The position numbers and the translations under genes are program-made. From Alphaproteobacteria bacterium (GTDB lineage: Bacteria; Pseudomonadota; Alphaproteobacteria; Micavibrionales; Micavibrionaceae), in assembly GCA_029880245.1 (NCBI GenBank), contig JAOUOR010000011.1:1-38166 (forward strand): a stretch of DNA of 38,166 bases, in the 5' to 3' direction. The notes beneath the pieces are model-generated. The model was given only the letters and a program-made list of their open reading frames with translations, did not search any database and was not told the origin of the DNA. Shown in pieces: positions 22,755 through 31,279 of the stretch. Each line of letters begins with the position of its first letter. The stretch's first letter is position 1.

Positions 22755-25700
22755 TTGGCTGAGAAACATATTCATATATGCAAGAAAGCTGGGTATTGGG
22801 GATTGGTAATTTCCATTACTTTGGGGCTGACACTTGTGATTTTGGGCTTGTTTTTTGTGTGGCGCGTTCACCAAAAGCCCCTTGATCTGGGTTTTGCCAA
22901 GGGCTTTATTGAGGCGGCTCTTTATGATCGAGAAACCGGAAATTCCGTACAAGTAAAAGCCGTTGATCTTTTCTGGCCGAATTTATCCGGTGCGCTCCTC
23001 CTGCGCTTGAGCAATAGTGTGATCGTAACGCCAGAGGGCCAAAACCTGTTTTCCGCCGATCAAATCGCCATGAGTTTCTCTCGATACGGTTTGATTCAGG
23101 GACGCTTAATGCCCAAGCATATCATCATCACCAAGCCCAGTATTCAGCTTAAACGCCTTCAAGATGGCGGTTTTTCTTTCGGCTTTACGGCGCATGAAAA
23201 AACCGATATCACAGCAACTGATCAAGACCAAAGTGAAATGATAGCCCGCATTATGGGTTATATTGCCCGGCCCGGGAAACACGCTGTGAATGATTCCATA
23301 GTTTCCCGCCTTGAAGGTGTCGAGATCCGGGAAGCCCGACTGAGAGTGGCCGATGATATTATGGGTATGTCATGGAGTCTGCCGGATTTTAGTGCAAAAA
23401 TGGTCAGTGCCCCCCGGGGGATGATTGCCGATTTTTCTCTGCCACTGCCGGAAGTAAACGGGAATGAATCAGGCGTCTTCGTAAAAGTTTCCTATTTCTG
23501 GGACAATAAAAATACTTTTATCGAAGCCGATATGAAGAAACTGCAAGTTTCAACAATCGCCAGGCAATCCCCTCTTCTTGCCATGTATCACGATCAGGAC
23601 ATGATTGTCGATCTGGAGCTTAAAGCTTTGCTGGACAATAACTTTCTACCTGATGTTGTTAAACTTGCTCTTTGGTCCGAGCAAGGCATTATTGCCTATC
23701 CGGATATTTTCGATGCGCCGATCCCTTATAAGGATATGGTTCTGGAAACTGAATATAGCGCCAAAAACAAGCAGCTTTCTTTTGGCAATTCCGGCATTAC
23801 CTTGAATGATGATATAAAGTTATCACTGGAAAGTCAGATGACTCTTGATATCCAGAATCCCGAGAACATGCTGTCCGGTCCCATTTCACTCGAAATTAAA
23901 GAGCTTGCACATGAAAAAATCAATGCGTTATGGCCCAAAGCTTTGCGCGGTGATGGCAGCGAGAAATGGATCGTCAAGCGTATGTCAGACGGCACGCTTT
24001 ATGATCTATGGGCCACGGCTATTCTCAAAACATCCAAAGGGCCGGACGGCTTTGATTTTGATGCGCAAAATGTTAAGGCCGGCTTTAGCTTTAAAAATAT
24101 GAGCGTGGATTACCGTGCGCCGCTTGATCCGGTCACCAAAGCCAATGGTAAGGGTACATTTGACCTGAATACAGATATTCTGGACATCACAGTAGAAGAC
24201 TCAATGTTGGGTTCCATGAAGGTCAAAAACAGCAGACTTGTTTTTGATGAAGTTGCAGCTGTGGGCAAGGGCAACGCCGATATGCACGTCGAGCTGGAAG
24301 GCAAAATCAAGGATATTTTTCAATATATCAGCAAAGAGCCGATTAATCTGGGAGACAGGCTTGATATGGATATCTCCGAGGTCAAAGGCCATGCGGCCCT
24401 TAATATTGGCCTGAAATTTCCTACTAAACCAGGTGTGGAGCTCAAAGAATTTGATATTGATGTTACAGGGACCCTCACAGATACGTTGATTCCCGATGTC
24501 GTACAAAATCTGGATTTAAGCGGTGGACCGCTTGATCTGGTATTCACGGACGGGCTTATCAAAGTAAGCGGTAAGGGGATGCTTGAAAAGCGAGAGATGG
24601 ACTTTTCATGGGAAGAATTCCTTGAAAGCGAAGGAAAACCTTATAAGAGCAAAGTATCGGCCAAAATCACAGCCGATCCGAATATTCGCACTATGCTTGG
24701 TATTGATTTAAGCGATTTCATAGAAGGGCCTGTGCCTGTTACTGTTGATTACACGTCTTTTTCAAACAAAACCGCAAAAGCAAAAGTAACTGCGAATGCA
24801 ACGCCTGCCCTGTTTTTTGTCGAGCCGTTTAATTTTGCCAAAGCCGCAGGCGAAAAAGGGCAGGCCAGCTTTACCGCACATTTCAAAAATAATGAAATTC
24901 AAAATATTACAGATCTAAAAGCTTCGGGTAGCGATTTTTCTATATCAGGAGCAAATATTAACTTCACCAAGGGAGAAGACGGGGCGGAGCTAGAAAGCGG
25001 TGATGTTAAGGACTTTTCAATCGGAGAGACTAAAGGCACATTGAATTTCCAGTTTGACAAATCAAGAGCCGCTAAGATTCTTATGAATACCAGCTTCCTT
25101 GATGCACAGCCCTTTTTCCTGCCCGCAGATAAGGATGCAGTTTATGACGAGCCTGCCATGCAAATCTCAGTAACAGCAAAATCCATGCGCACAGCGCCGC
25201 AGGAAATTATCACGTCCAATACAATTTATATGGATATTGATGATAAGGGCCGTTTTAACCAGCTTGAGATGGACGGGATTGTCGGCGGTAGTGAACTTTA
25301 TGTGCGTTTTAAACCGGATGCGCAAGGCAAGCGTACATTCCGCCTTCAAACGGATAATGCAGGTGCGTTCTTAAAGGCCTTTCAGGTTTATGATAATATT
25401 CGCGGCGGCCAGCTTGTGATCTACGGCGAGCCCATAAACGGCGTCTTTGACCGGAGCATTAGCGGGCAGGCTGAACTGACCGGTTTTAAAGTTGTTAATG
25501 CGCCTGCCCTGGCAAGCCTGCTAGGGATTATGTCCCTGACGGGCATAGCCGATGTTTTGTCCAATGACGGACTTGATTTTAATCGCCTGGAGGCTAATTT
25601 TAACTGGATATACCGAAAAGGAGGAAGTCTTCTTGTCCTTAAAAATGGAACAACCTCTGGCAATTCCATTGGTCTGACTTTTGACGGGACTTTTGATAAT

Positions 25701-25928
25701 GCCGAGCGTTTGGTTGATGTTGCAGGCACGATTATACCTATGTCGGGTGTAAATAATTTTATCGGTAAAATCCCGTTAGTAGGAGATATTCTAACAGGTG
25801 GCTCCGGCAGTGTCTTTGCCGCGACCTACAGCATTAAAGGACCATCGGAAGAACCTGTTATCACCTTTAACCCTTTATCGGTCTTAACGCCCGGAATTTT
25901 GCGCCGTATATTATTCGAGAAGAAGTAA
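22755..25928 (+). CDS. Large AsmA-like protein, DUF3971/YhdP family
   Basis: The 1057-residue protein has one N-terminal membrane helix (about 15-37) and then a very long beta-rich periplasmic region. It starts with FWPNLSGALLLRL and LIQGRLMPKHIIITKPSIQL and ends with an AsmA-like C-terminal part containing GLDFNRLEANFNWIYRKGGS, GSVFAATYSIKGPSEEPVIT and FNPLSVLTPGILRRI. Relatives (YhdP, TamB, AsmA) are thought to form lipid-carrying bridges between inner and outer membranes. The start is a TTG at 22755 behind GGAAGAG; no ATG precedes the membrane helix in frame. It is a single gene followed by a 184-base AT-rich spacer. Confidence 0.85.
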   Translation: MAEKHIHICKKAGYWGLVISITLGLTLVILGLFFVWRVHQKPLDLGFAKGFIEAALYDRETGNSVQVKAVDLFWPNLSGALLLRLSNSVIVTPEGQNLFSADQIAMSFSRYGLIQGRLMPKHIIITKPSIQLKRLQDGGFSFGFTAHEKTDITATDQDQSEMIARIMGYIARPGKHAVNDSIVSRLEGVEIREARLRVADDIMGMSWSLPDFSAKMVSAPRGMIADFSLPLPEVNGNESGVFVKVSYFWDNKNTFIEADMKKLQVSTIARQSPLLAMYHDQDMIVDLELKALLDNNFLPDVVKLALWSEQGIIAYPDIFDAPIPYKDMVLETEYSAKNKQLSFGNSGITLNDDIKLSLESQMTLDIQNPENMLSGPISLEIKELAHEKINALWPKALRGDGSEKWIVKRMSDGTLYDLWATAILKTSKGPDGFDFDAQNVKAGFSFKNMSVDYRAPLDPVTKANGKGTFDLNTDILDITVEDSMLGSMKVKNSRLVFDEVAAVGKGNADMHVELEGKIKDIFQYISKEPINLGDRLDMDISEVKGHAALNIGLKFPTKPGVELKEFDIDVTGTLTDTLIPDVVQNLDLSGGPLDLVFTDGLIKVSGKGMLEKREMDFSWEEFLESEGKPYKSKVSAKITADPNIRTMLGIDLSDFIEGPVPVTVDYTSFSNKTAKAKVTANATPALFFVEPFNFAKAAGEKGQASFTAHFKNNEIQNITDLKASGSDFSISGANINFTKGEDGAELESGDVKDFSIGETKGTLNFQFDKSRAAKILMNTSFLDAQPFFLPADKDAVYDEPAMQISVTAKSMRTAPQEIITSNTIYMDIDDKGRFNQLEMDGIVGGSELYVRFKPDAQGKRTFRLQTDNAGAFLKAFQVYDNIRGGQLVIYGEPINGVFDRSISGQAELTGFKVVNAPALASLLGIMSLTGIADVLSNDGLDFNRLEANFNWIYRKGGSLLVLKNGTTSGNSIGLTFDGTFDNAERLVDVAGTIIPMSGVNNFIGKIPLVGDILTGGSGSVFAATYSIKGPSEEPVITFNPLSVLTPGILRRILFEKK

Positions 25929-26112
25929 TATAGTCATTTGATTTTAGCATACTTCAAAAAGACAATTTGTATTTGGCCATTTATTGGTCAATATAAGGGG
26001 CTAAAATAGTGTGTGCCAACAAATAGACTTTATAAAAACCCCTTTGAATCAGCTTTATTTTAAGGCATACTGTAGTAGGTATTTACAATCCTCCCTCTAC
26101 TCGTGAGACCTC

Positions 26113-27213
26113 ATGAGAAAAAAAACAGCTTTTATCACAGGCATTACAGGTCAAGATGGCGCTTATCTTGCGCGCTTTCTTTTGGATAAAGGATATCGCG
26201 TACACGGACTTGTGCGCTGGGACAGCTATGTAGATTCATCTGAAAACATAGCTAGACTTAAAACGCTCGGGATAGAAAAAGGGGATATCACCTTGCATTA
26301 TGGTGATCTGACCGATGCGCAGAATATTACCGCCCTTATTTCCCACATTAAGCCGGATGAGATCTATAACCTTGCGGCGCTCTCTCAGGTCGGGGTCAGT
26401 TTCGAGACTCCGGCTTCTGTCATGGATATCAATACAAAGGGGTGCTTGGCCATTTTGGAAACTGTAAAACTGCTAAAGATGGAGAAATTGGCCAAAATAT
26501 ATCAAGCCAGCTCTTCCGAGATGTTCGGCAATTCCCCGCCCCCACAAAATGAAAATACTGCCTTCGCCCCGTGCAGCCCTTATGGTGTTGCCAAGCTGGC
26601 CTCTTACTGGCTCGTAAAGACATATAGGAGCGCCTACGGGATGTTTGCAGTCAATGGCATATTATTTAACCATGAAAGTCCTCTGCGCGGCGATGATTTT
26701 GTTACACGTAAAATTACACGATCTGTGGCCGCCATAGAAGCCGGAATGATGGACGAATTGCGGCTCGGTAATCTGGATGCCAAACGTGACTGGGGGCATG
26801 CTATGGATTATGTACGCGGCATGTGGATGATGATGCAGCACGATAGTGCAGATGATTTTGTGCTGGCTACAGGGCAATCCTGTACGGTGCGGGAATTTGT
26901 AACCCTTGCTTTTCATGAGATAGGAACAGATATTATCTGGAAAGGTTCCGGATTAAAAGAAAAGGGTTACGATAGAGAGACTGGAAAAACCCTTGTGAGT
27001 ATTGATCCGGCCCTGTTTCGGCCAAAAGATGTCCATAATTTGCTGGGCGATTCTTCTAAGGCACGGGATATTTTAGGCTGGACCCCCTCTTACACGATTT
27101 CACTTGTGCTAAAGGATATGATTAGAACAGATCGCACAGAACTTAGAATAGAAAAGGCTTTGGAGAAGTATGATCAGCCAATTTTGGCTAAAAGAGCCCC
27201 TCTCTCTGCATAA
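26113..27213 (+). CDS. gmd: GDP-mannose 4,6-dehydratase
   Basis: The 366-residue short-chain dehydrogenase converts GDP-mannose to GDP-4-keto-6-deoxymannose. TGITGQDGAYLARFLL is the NADP-binding loop with the Gmd signature. Ser and Glu of the active site are in QASSSEMFGNS and the Tyr-Lys pair in YGVAKLASYW. GILFNHESPLRG, FVTRKIT and RDWGHAMDYVRGMW are also diagnostic. The last 44 bases overlap the next gene. With it, this gives the GDP-fucose branch for surface polysaccharide. Confidence 0.95.
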   Translation: MRKKTAFITGITGQDGAYLARFLLDKGYRVHGLVRWDSYVDSSENIARLKTLGIEKGDITLHYGDLTDAQNITALISHIKPDEIYNLAALSQVGVSFETPASVMDINTKGCLAILETVKLLKMEKLAKIYQASSSEMFGNSPPPQNENTAFAPCSPYGVAKLASYWLVKTYRSAYGMFAVNGILFNHESPLRGDDFVTRKITRSVAAIEAGMMDELRLGNLDAKRDWGHAMDYVRGMWMMMQHDSADDFVLATGQSCTVREFVTLAFHEIGTDIIWKGSGLKEKGYDRETGKTLVSIDPALFRPKDVHNLLGDSSKARDILGWTPSYTISLVLKDMIRTDRTELRIEKALEKYDQPILAKRAPLSA

Positions 27214-28153
27214 TAAAACCATATGGATCGCAGGCCATAATGGCATGGTTGGACGGGCGCTGCACCGCACTTTGGCCAATGAGGGATGCCGCATTATTAC
27301 CGCCAGTCGTAACGAGCTTGATTTAAGAGATCAAGCTGCGACACATCAATGGGTGAAGATCAATAAGCCGGAAATGATCATTATAGCCGCAGCCAAAGTC
27401 GGGGGGATATTGGCTAATGATGCTTTTAAATGTGATTTCCTCTATGACAATACAATGATTGCCATGAATATTCTTCACGCCGCTTATGAAAACGGGGTAA
27501 AGCATGTTCTCAATCTGGGGTCATCTTGTATTTACCCGAAGGATGCGGCACAGCCCATCACTGAGGACCAGCTCTTAAGTTCGACCTTAGAGCCAACCAA
27601 TGAGGCCTATGCACTGGCCAAAATAATTGGGCTAAAATTGGCTAAATATTATAGTGAGGCGCATAATATGCGCTATATTTCGGCGATGCCTTGCAATCTT
27701 TATGGCATTGGGGATTCCTATCATGTCCAAAACTCTCATGTGATTCCCGCCCTCATCATGAAAGCCCATGAAGCAAAACTTGGCCAAAGCCCTGCTCTGG
27801 AAATATGGGGAAGCGGCAAGCCGCTGCGGGAGTTTCTCTATGTTGATGATTTGGCCAGGGCTCTTGTGTTCTTACTGAAGAATTATGCAGAGCCGGATCA
27901 TATCAATGTCGGCTCAGGCATCGAAATATCAATTGCTGATTTGGCTGAGCTTATATGCGAGATTGTTGGTTATAAGGGAAAGCTTGTTTTTGATACATCC
28001 AAACCTGATGGCACATACAGAAAAGTTATGGACAGCTCGGCTCTGAAGAACAAAAACTGGGCACCCAAAACAGATCTGAATACCGGATTAAATCTGGCTT
28101 ATGAGGATTATCTAAAGAATCATTATAAAGGCGAAGAACAACGCAGCGCTTAA
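27170..28153 (+). CDS. fcl: GDP-L-fucose synthase
   Basis: The 327-residue epimerase-reductase turns GDP-4-keto-6-deoxymannose into GDP-L-fucose. WIAGHNGMVGRAL is the cofactor loop; NLGSSCIYPKDAAQPITED gives the Ser, Cys and Tyr region. YALAKIIGLKLAKYY holds a Y-x3-K pair and GSGKPLREFLYVDDLARA the substrate loop. The ATG at 27170, behind TTTGGAGAAGT, lies inside gmd (44-base overlap), so the two are translationally linked. The first 15 residues precede the conserved domain, so a shorter start is possible. It converges on the Hpt gene with a 4-base overlap of stops. Confidence 0.94.
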   Translation: MISQFWLKEPLSLHNKTIWIAGHNGMVGRALHRTLANEGCRIITASRNELDLRDQAATHQWVKINKPEMIIIAAAKVGGILANDAFKCDFLYDNTMIAMNILHAAYENGVKHVLNLGSSCIYPKDAAQPITEDQLLSSTLEPTNEAYALAKIIGLKLAKYYSEAHNMRYISAMPCNLYGIGDSYHVQNSHVIPALIMKAHEAKLGQSPALEIWGSGKPLREFLYVDDLARALVFLLKNYAEPDHINVGSGIEISIADLAELICEIVGYKGKLVFDTSKPDGTYRKVMDSSALKNKNWAPKTDLNTGLNLAYEDYLKNHYKGEEQRSA

Positions 28154-28509
28154 ATTGTTTCCTGCAATTTAGCATCCGCATAAGAGAGGGCCTCCTCCAG
28201 TGATGGTATTAATTCATTGATAGAATTACCATCTCCTCCTTGCTCTATAATATTTCTGGCACTTACTTCAATTGATTCAGCAATTTTTCCAATACCAGAA
28301 ACGCCCACGCTCAAACTTGAGGATTTCAAAGGATGTGCCCCCGAAGACACTTTCTGGAAATCGTCTTCCGCTAACCCCTCTTTGATGGCCTGTATGTATT
28401 TTGAAGCATTTGCCAAGTAACTCTCTACCATTGCCGGCCAGTTATCTTCCATAAGCTCTTGCATATCCTGTATTATGCCATCATCTATTTCATGTATGTC
28501 CAGCGTCAT
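28150..28509 (-). CDS. Histidine phosphotransfer (Hpt) domain protein
   Basis: The 119-residue all-helical protein has the phospho-accepting His59 in SGAHPLKSSSLSVGV, the core Hpt motif (H-x-L-K-S/G-x-S). It passes phosphate between a hybrid kinase and a response regulator. Its ATG overlaps the stop of the upstream response regulator by 4 bases (ATGA type), so the two are made together and probably act as a relay pair. No kinase gene is in the window. Confidence 0.88.
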   Translation of the reverse strand: MTLDIHEIDDGIIQDMQELMEDNWPAMVESYLANASKYIQAIKEGLAEDDFQKVSSGAHPLKSSSLSVGVSGIGKIAESIEVSARNIIEQGGDGNSINELIPSLEEALSYADAKLQETI

Positions 28510-28910
28510 TTTTCCTTCTGGCCCCTTCTGAAAATCTTACCTAATCTTAGAAGCAGGTTTTCAGGCTCGAAGGGCTTTACGATATAATCATTCGCGCCTA
28601 ACTCCAGACATGTAGACACGTCACTTACATTTTTATCGCCGGTAAGCATAATAACCGGAATAGACTTTGTTCTCTCATTGTCTCTGATCTGCATCAAAAC
28701 ATGATCACCGGACATATCAGGCATTTGCCGGTCCAGAATAATGGCATTGGGCATATAATTATTATTTAGTATTTTAAGGGCTTCCTTTCCCCCTGATGCT
28801 TTCGTTACGCCATAGTTCGCCTTTTCAAGAACTGCCGCAGTTTTCATCAAAACTGTAGCATCATCATCCACAATCAGTACCTTTATCAGATTATTAGGCT
28901 TTCCTGTCAT
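28506..28910 (-). CDS. Single-domain response regulator
   Basis: This 134-residue CheY-like receiver has no output domain. The acidic pocket is LIVDDD (13-18), the phospho-acceptor Asp60 in AIILDRQMPDMSG, the switch Thr90 in VIMLTGDK and Lys112 in VKPFEPEN. It overlaps the Hpt gene and both are transcribed away from tRNA-Arg. Function likely depends on protein-protein contact, as in phosphorelays controlling cell cycle or motility in alphaproteobacteria; the target is unknown. Confidence 0.9.
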   Translation of the reverse strand: MTGKPNNLIKVLIVDDDATVLMKTAAVLEKANYGVTKASGGKEALKILNNNYMPNAIILDRQMPDMSGDHVLMQIRDNERTKSIPVIMLTGDKNVSDVSTCLELGANDYIVKPFEPENLLLRLGKIFRRGQKEK

Positions 28911-29030
28911 ATTTACCCCACGAGACCTTTAAACTATCGATAGTATATGTCTTATTTTACCTTTGAAAAAGTAAAAGAATGGTCATTTACAATGATTTTC
29001 ACAGAAATGAAAAGGACGGCTTTGTTTCAA

Positions 29031-29106
29031 TGGCGCGCCCGGCAGGATTCGAACCTGCGACACCTGGCTCCGGAAACCAGTGCTCTATCCCCTGAGCTAC
29101 GGGCGC
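29031..29106 (-). tRNA. tRNA-Arg(CCG)
   Basis: On the minus strand GCGCCCG (29106-29100) pairs with CGGGCGC, followed by G and an encoded CCA (29033-29031). The anticodon stem CTGGT/GCCAG encloses loop TTCCGGA, giving anticodon CCG for the CGG codon. The T-arm GCAGGTTCGAATCCTGC is standard. Confidence 0.97.
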
Positions 29107-29152
29107 TTTTTGTTTTAAATTAACAACTTACAATAAAGTCATTTTTTGCAAA

Positions 29153-29181
29153 ATTTTATCAGGGTGACATATAGGTGACAA
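29153..29181 (-). promoter_or_regulatory. Probable sigma-70 promoter of tRNA-Arg
   Basis: On the minus strand, -35 TTGTCA (29181-29176) and -10 TAAAAT (29158-29153) are separated by exactly 17 bases; each matches consensus at five of six positions. Transcription would start near 29146, about 40 bases before the tRNA. The -35 region holds a direct repeat of TGTCACC at 11-base spacing. Confidence 0.65.
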
Positions 29182-29280
29182 AATTTCGCTATTTACCCCT
29201 GATCTTAACATTGCTATCCAACTTTTATACTACGTTCCAGATTTTTGCAAACCGCTTTGATCAATGCAGAAGAAAAAGGA

Positions 29281-30285
29281 TTAGTTCCATGTTACATCTC
29301 CTTTGCTGTGAAAGACGCCATGCTGATAGAAGGTTTCACCTAATTGCTTATGTGTCATCGTGATTGTGTAGGTAAACTCTCCATTGCCTAAATCTGCGTG
29401 AATGACATGCGTTTTCCCGGGTGTTAGCCAATGAGGAAGCGGTATTTTATATTTAAGAAACTTCCAGAAATAACGATAGCTCTTGAAGTGTAGTTCTTGG
29501 TTTTCTTCATAAACATGCAGCTTCATCCCGAAACCACCGCCTACACATTCGAGCATCTCCCCCGCCTTGCTTTCTTGCTTGGAAGACACAACCACATAAG
29601 GATTCTTGTTTGGGATGAAATATGTACGTTGCCAGTAAACACCTTCTCTATTGGGTTTTTTAAACAGAGCAACTTCCATTGGCACATTTTCTCCCTGATA
29701 GGAAGAAAGAGGATTGCCTATTATTCTTGTCAGGCTTGCAAACAGCCAGCCCATAAATGAACGGCGCATAATCTGCATCACCCCTTCATAGATCGTGGCA
29801 TTACCTATCACAGGCTCTTTTTCAAAACGCTTTTGAATATTAGGATTTAATTTATGCCAATCATCCCCTAACTGGCTTTTGAGTGTATTTTTTGGTTTTA
29901 GATTATGAATATCATCGATATCCAAAAGCCTAAGGATAAAATTACGAATAACCTTACCCAGAGGATAGAAAATATTTGCTTTGAATTTCGTATTGAAGAA
30001 AAGACGATTAGGAAGAGCCAGCCACCCTTTCCTTTGTGAGCGAAGCGCTATTTCTCTCATAGCATCACTACCAAAATACATGGCTCCGTCAATATTGGCG
30101 ACCATACCTTTATCGAGGTCAAAGCCTTGACTGGTCACTTTATCCATGATTTCACTATCAAGGCGGGCATCTATAAGGGTGAGATTTACAGTGTCATCAG
30201 CCTTTATATTCTTGCAATATGTCCTGCAAACAGGGCACTGGTCATCATAGACTAGCTCTATGTTTTCTTTGCCTGACTTAATCAT
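29281..30285 (-). CDS. DCC thiol-disulfide oxidoreductase domain fused to DUF4166-like domain
   Basis: The 334-residue protein starts with a DUF393/DCC domain (about 9-125): LVYDDQCPVCRTYC has the thioredoxin-like CPVC pair (Cys17, Cys20) and a third Cys24. A second domain (about 140-334) with ATIYEGVMQIMRRSFMGWLF, MLECVGGGFGMKLHVYEENQ and YFWKFLKYKIPLPHWLTPGK looks like DUF4166, known from fusions with nucleotide-sugar or NAD-binding proteins. There is no signal peptide, so it is probably cytosolic or membrane-associated. It is divergent from an ArsR-type regulator with palindromes between. A redox role is inferred from the CxxC only. Confidence 0.8.
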   Translation of the reverse strand: MIKSGKENIELVYDDQCPVCRTYCKNIKADDTVNLTLIDARLDSEIMDKVTSQGFDLDKGMVANIDGAMYFGSDAMREIALRSQRKGWLALPNRLFFNTKFKANIFYPLGKVIRNFILRLLDIDDIHNLKPKNTLKSQLGDDWHKLNPNIQKRFEKEPVIGNATIYEGVMQIMRRSFMGWLFASLTRIIGNPLSSYQGENVPMEVALFKKPNREGVYWQRTYFIPNKNPYVVVSSKQESKAGEMLECVGGGFGMKLHVYEENQELHFKSYRYFWKFLKYKIPLPHWLTPGKTHVIHADLGNGEFTYTITMTHKQLGETFYQHGVFHSKGDVTWN

Positions 30286-30316
30286 GTCTTGCCCTCTCGC
30301 ACTCAGTATGTTATAT

Positions 30317-30332
30317 TTAACTAAATAGTTAA
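30317..30332. promoter_or_regulatory. Perfect 16-bp palindrome, candidate ArsR-type operator
   Basis: TTAACTAAATAGTTAA is a perfect palindrome in the 110-base spacer between the divergent DCC and ArsR-type genes. It lies 32 bases upstream of the DCC start codon, where a bound repressor would block that promoter. Confidence 0.5.
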
Positions 30333-30360
30333 TTATCTTAAAATGACATAGCTTAGATAA

Positions 30361-30376
30361 TTAGTCAATAGGCTAA
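30361..30376. promoter_or_regulatory. Second, imperfect palindrome with similar layout
   Basis: TTAGTCAATAGGCTAA keeps the TTA...TAA ends and 16-bp size of the palindrome at 30317. It lies 20 bases before the regulator start, a fit for autoregulation. ATTATCT (30332-30338) and AGATAAT (30355-30361) form a further inverted pair between the two. Confidence 0.4.
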
Positions 30377-30395
30377 ATACTAAAAAAGGAAAAAT

Positions 30396-30722
30396 ATGAA
30401 AAACGTTAGTAAAGTTTTCGATGCACTCTCATCCGATATCAGAAGAAAAATATTGGCTTATCTTTCTGCTACCGATATGACTGCAGGTGAAATCGCAGAT
30501 TACTTTCATATTTCAAAACCTTCCCTATCCAAACACTTGTCTATTCTTGAAAATGCAGGGCTTGTAGAAAGCGAAAAGAAGGGGCAATTTGTTCATTATA
30601 GCCTAGTAGAAGAAAACCTGACCAATGTGCTTAACGGGTATCTTCAAGATGTTTGCCCTGTGGCGCGCCCTATCAAAAAAGACAGCCGCGAGAAAGCAAA
30701 AGGGAAAAAGTCTTCTTCATAA
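30396..30722 (+). CDS. ArsR-family winged-helix repressor
   Basis: The 108-residue protein has the ArsR/SmtB fold: KVFDALSSDIRRKILAYLS, TAGEIADYFHISKPSLSKHL as the recognition helix pair, and ENAGLVESEKKGQFVHYSL as the wing. No metal-binding ELCVCDL box is present, so it is more like the SdpR/PagR-type, non-metal group. The C-terminus is basic (KKDSREKAKGKKSSS). AAAAAAGGA precedes the ATG. It probably represses the divergent DCC-DUF4166 gene and itself through the palindromes in the shared spacer. Confidence 0.88.
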   Translation: MKNVSKVFDALSSDIRRKILAYLSATDMTAGEIADYFHISKPSLSKHLSILENAGLVESEKKGQFVHYSLVEENLTNVLNGYLQDVCPVARPIKKDSREKAKGKKSSS

Positions 30723-30813
30723 TTTTGGACCATTCTTTTTCAGTTACGCTCCTTTACCAGAGGCGCAGTCAAAGCTGTGATTATTGGGGATGGCGGTTAA
30801 GTTCGTCCATAAA

Positions 30814-31128
30814 TTATGAAACAGTGTAGCTATCGGGCATGTTTACCAATTGATAAGCAGGATCAGCACCCCAATGCATATGATTCCATTTTGGAATATC
30901 TCTGCAATCTTTTGCTGTTACAGTTGTTTTTCCGGCATTTTTCCATTGGTCAATAAGTCTGATGGCAGATCTTAAGACATCACTTTCATTAATATAGGCC
31001 TGCATAAGTTCGGCACCGCCGCCATGAGGAAAATGCTTACTATTATTTTCTAGTAGTCCCGAAAAATCAGATTTTAACTCCTCCAAATCACTTCCATCCA
31101 TTGAAATTAAAGGTATACCCGCTGACAT
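30814..31128 (-). CDS. Hypothetical small protein
   Basis: I do not recognise this 104-residue protein. It is soluble, with no signal or membrane segment, and has a conserved-looking C-terminal part CRDIPKWNHMHWG rich in Trp, His and Met. A good ribosome site (AAAGGAG, 7 bases) supports it as a real gene. It stands alone, in convergent orientation to the ArsR-type gene, and about 150 bases downstream of the ABC ATPase gene end. Confidence 0.65.
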   Translation of the reverse strand: MSAGIPLISMDGSDLEELKSDFSGLLENNSKHFPHGGGAELMQAYINESDVLRSAIRLIDQWKNAGKTTVTAKDCRDIPKWNHMHWGADPAYQLVNMPDSYTVS

Positions 31129-31279
31129 TTCTTAACTCCTTTTCTTGTAATAATTGATCTCAATAGCCGATATTAACATAATTATCACAAAAATATCAAA
31201 CAGATCAATCCTTTTTTAACCACCAAGGCAAGTCCCTTATAAATACTGCGCTTTTCTGTCTGTAAAAAGTAAAGTCATT

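Noticed and set aside
29175-29363. 62-codon plus-strand ORF near tRNA-Arg
   Set aside because: It overlaps the tRNA promoter and the end of the DCC-DUF4166 gene and resembles no protein.
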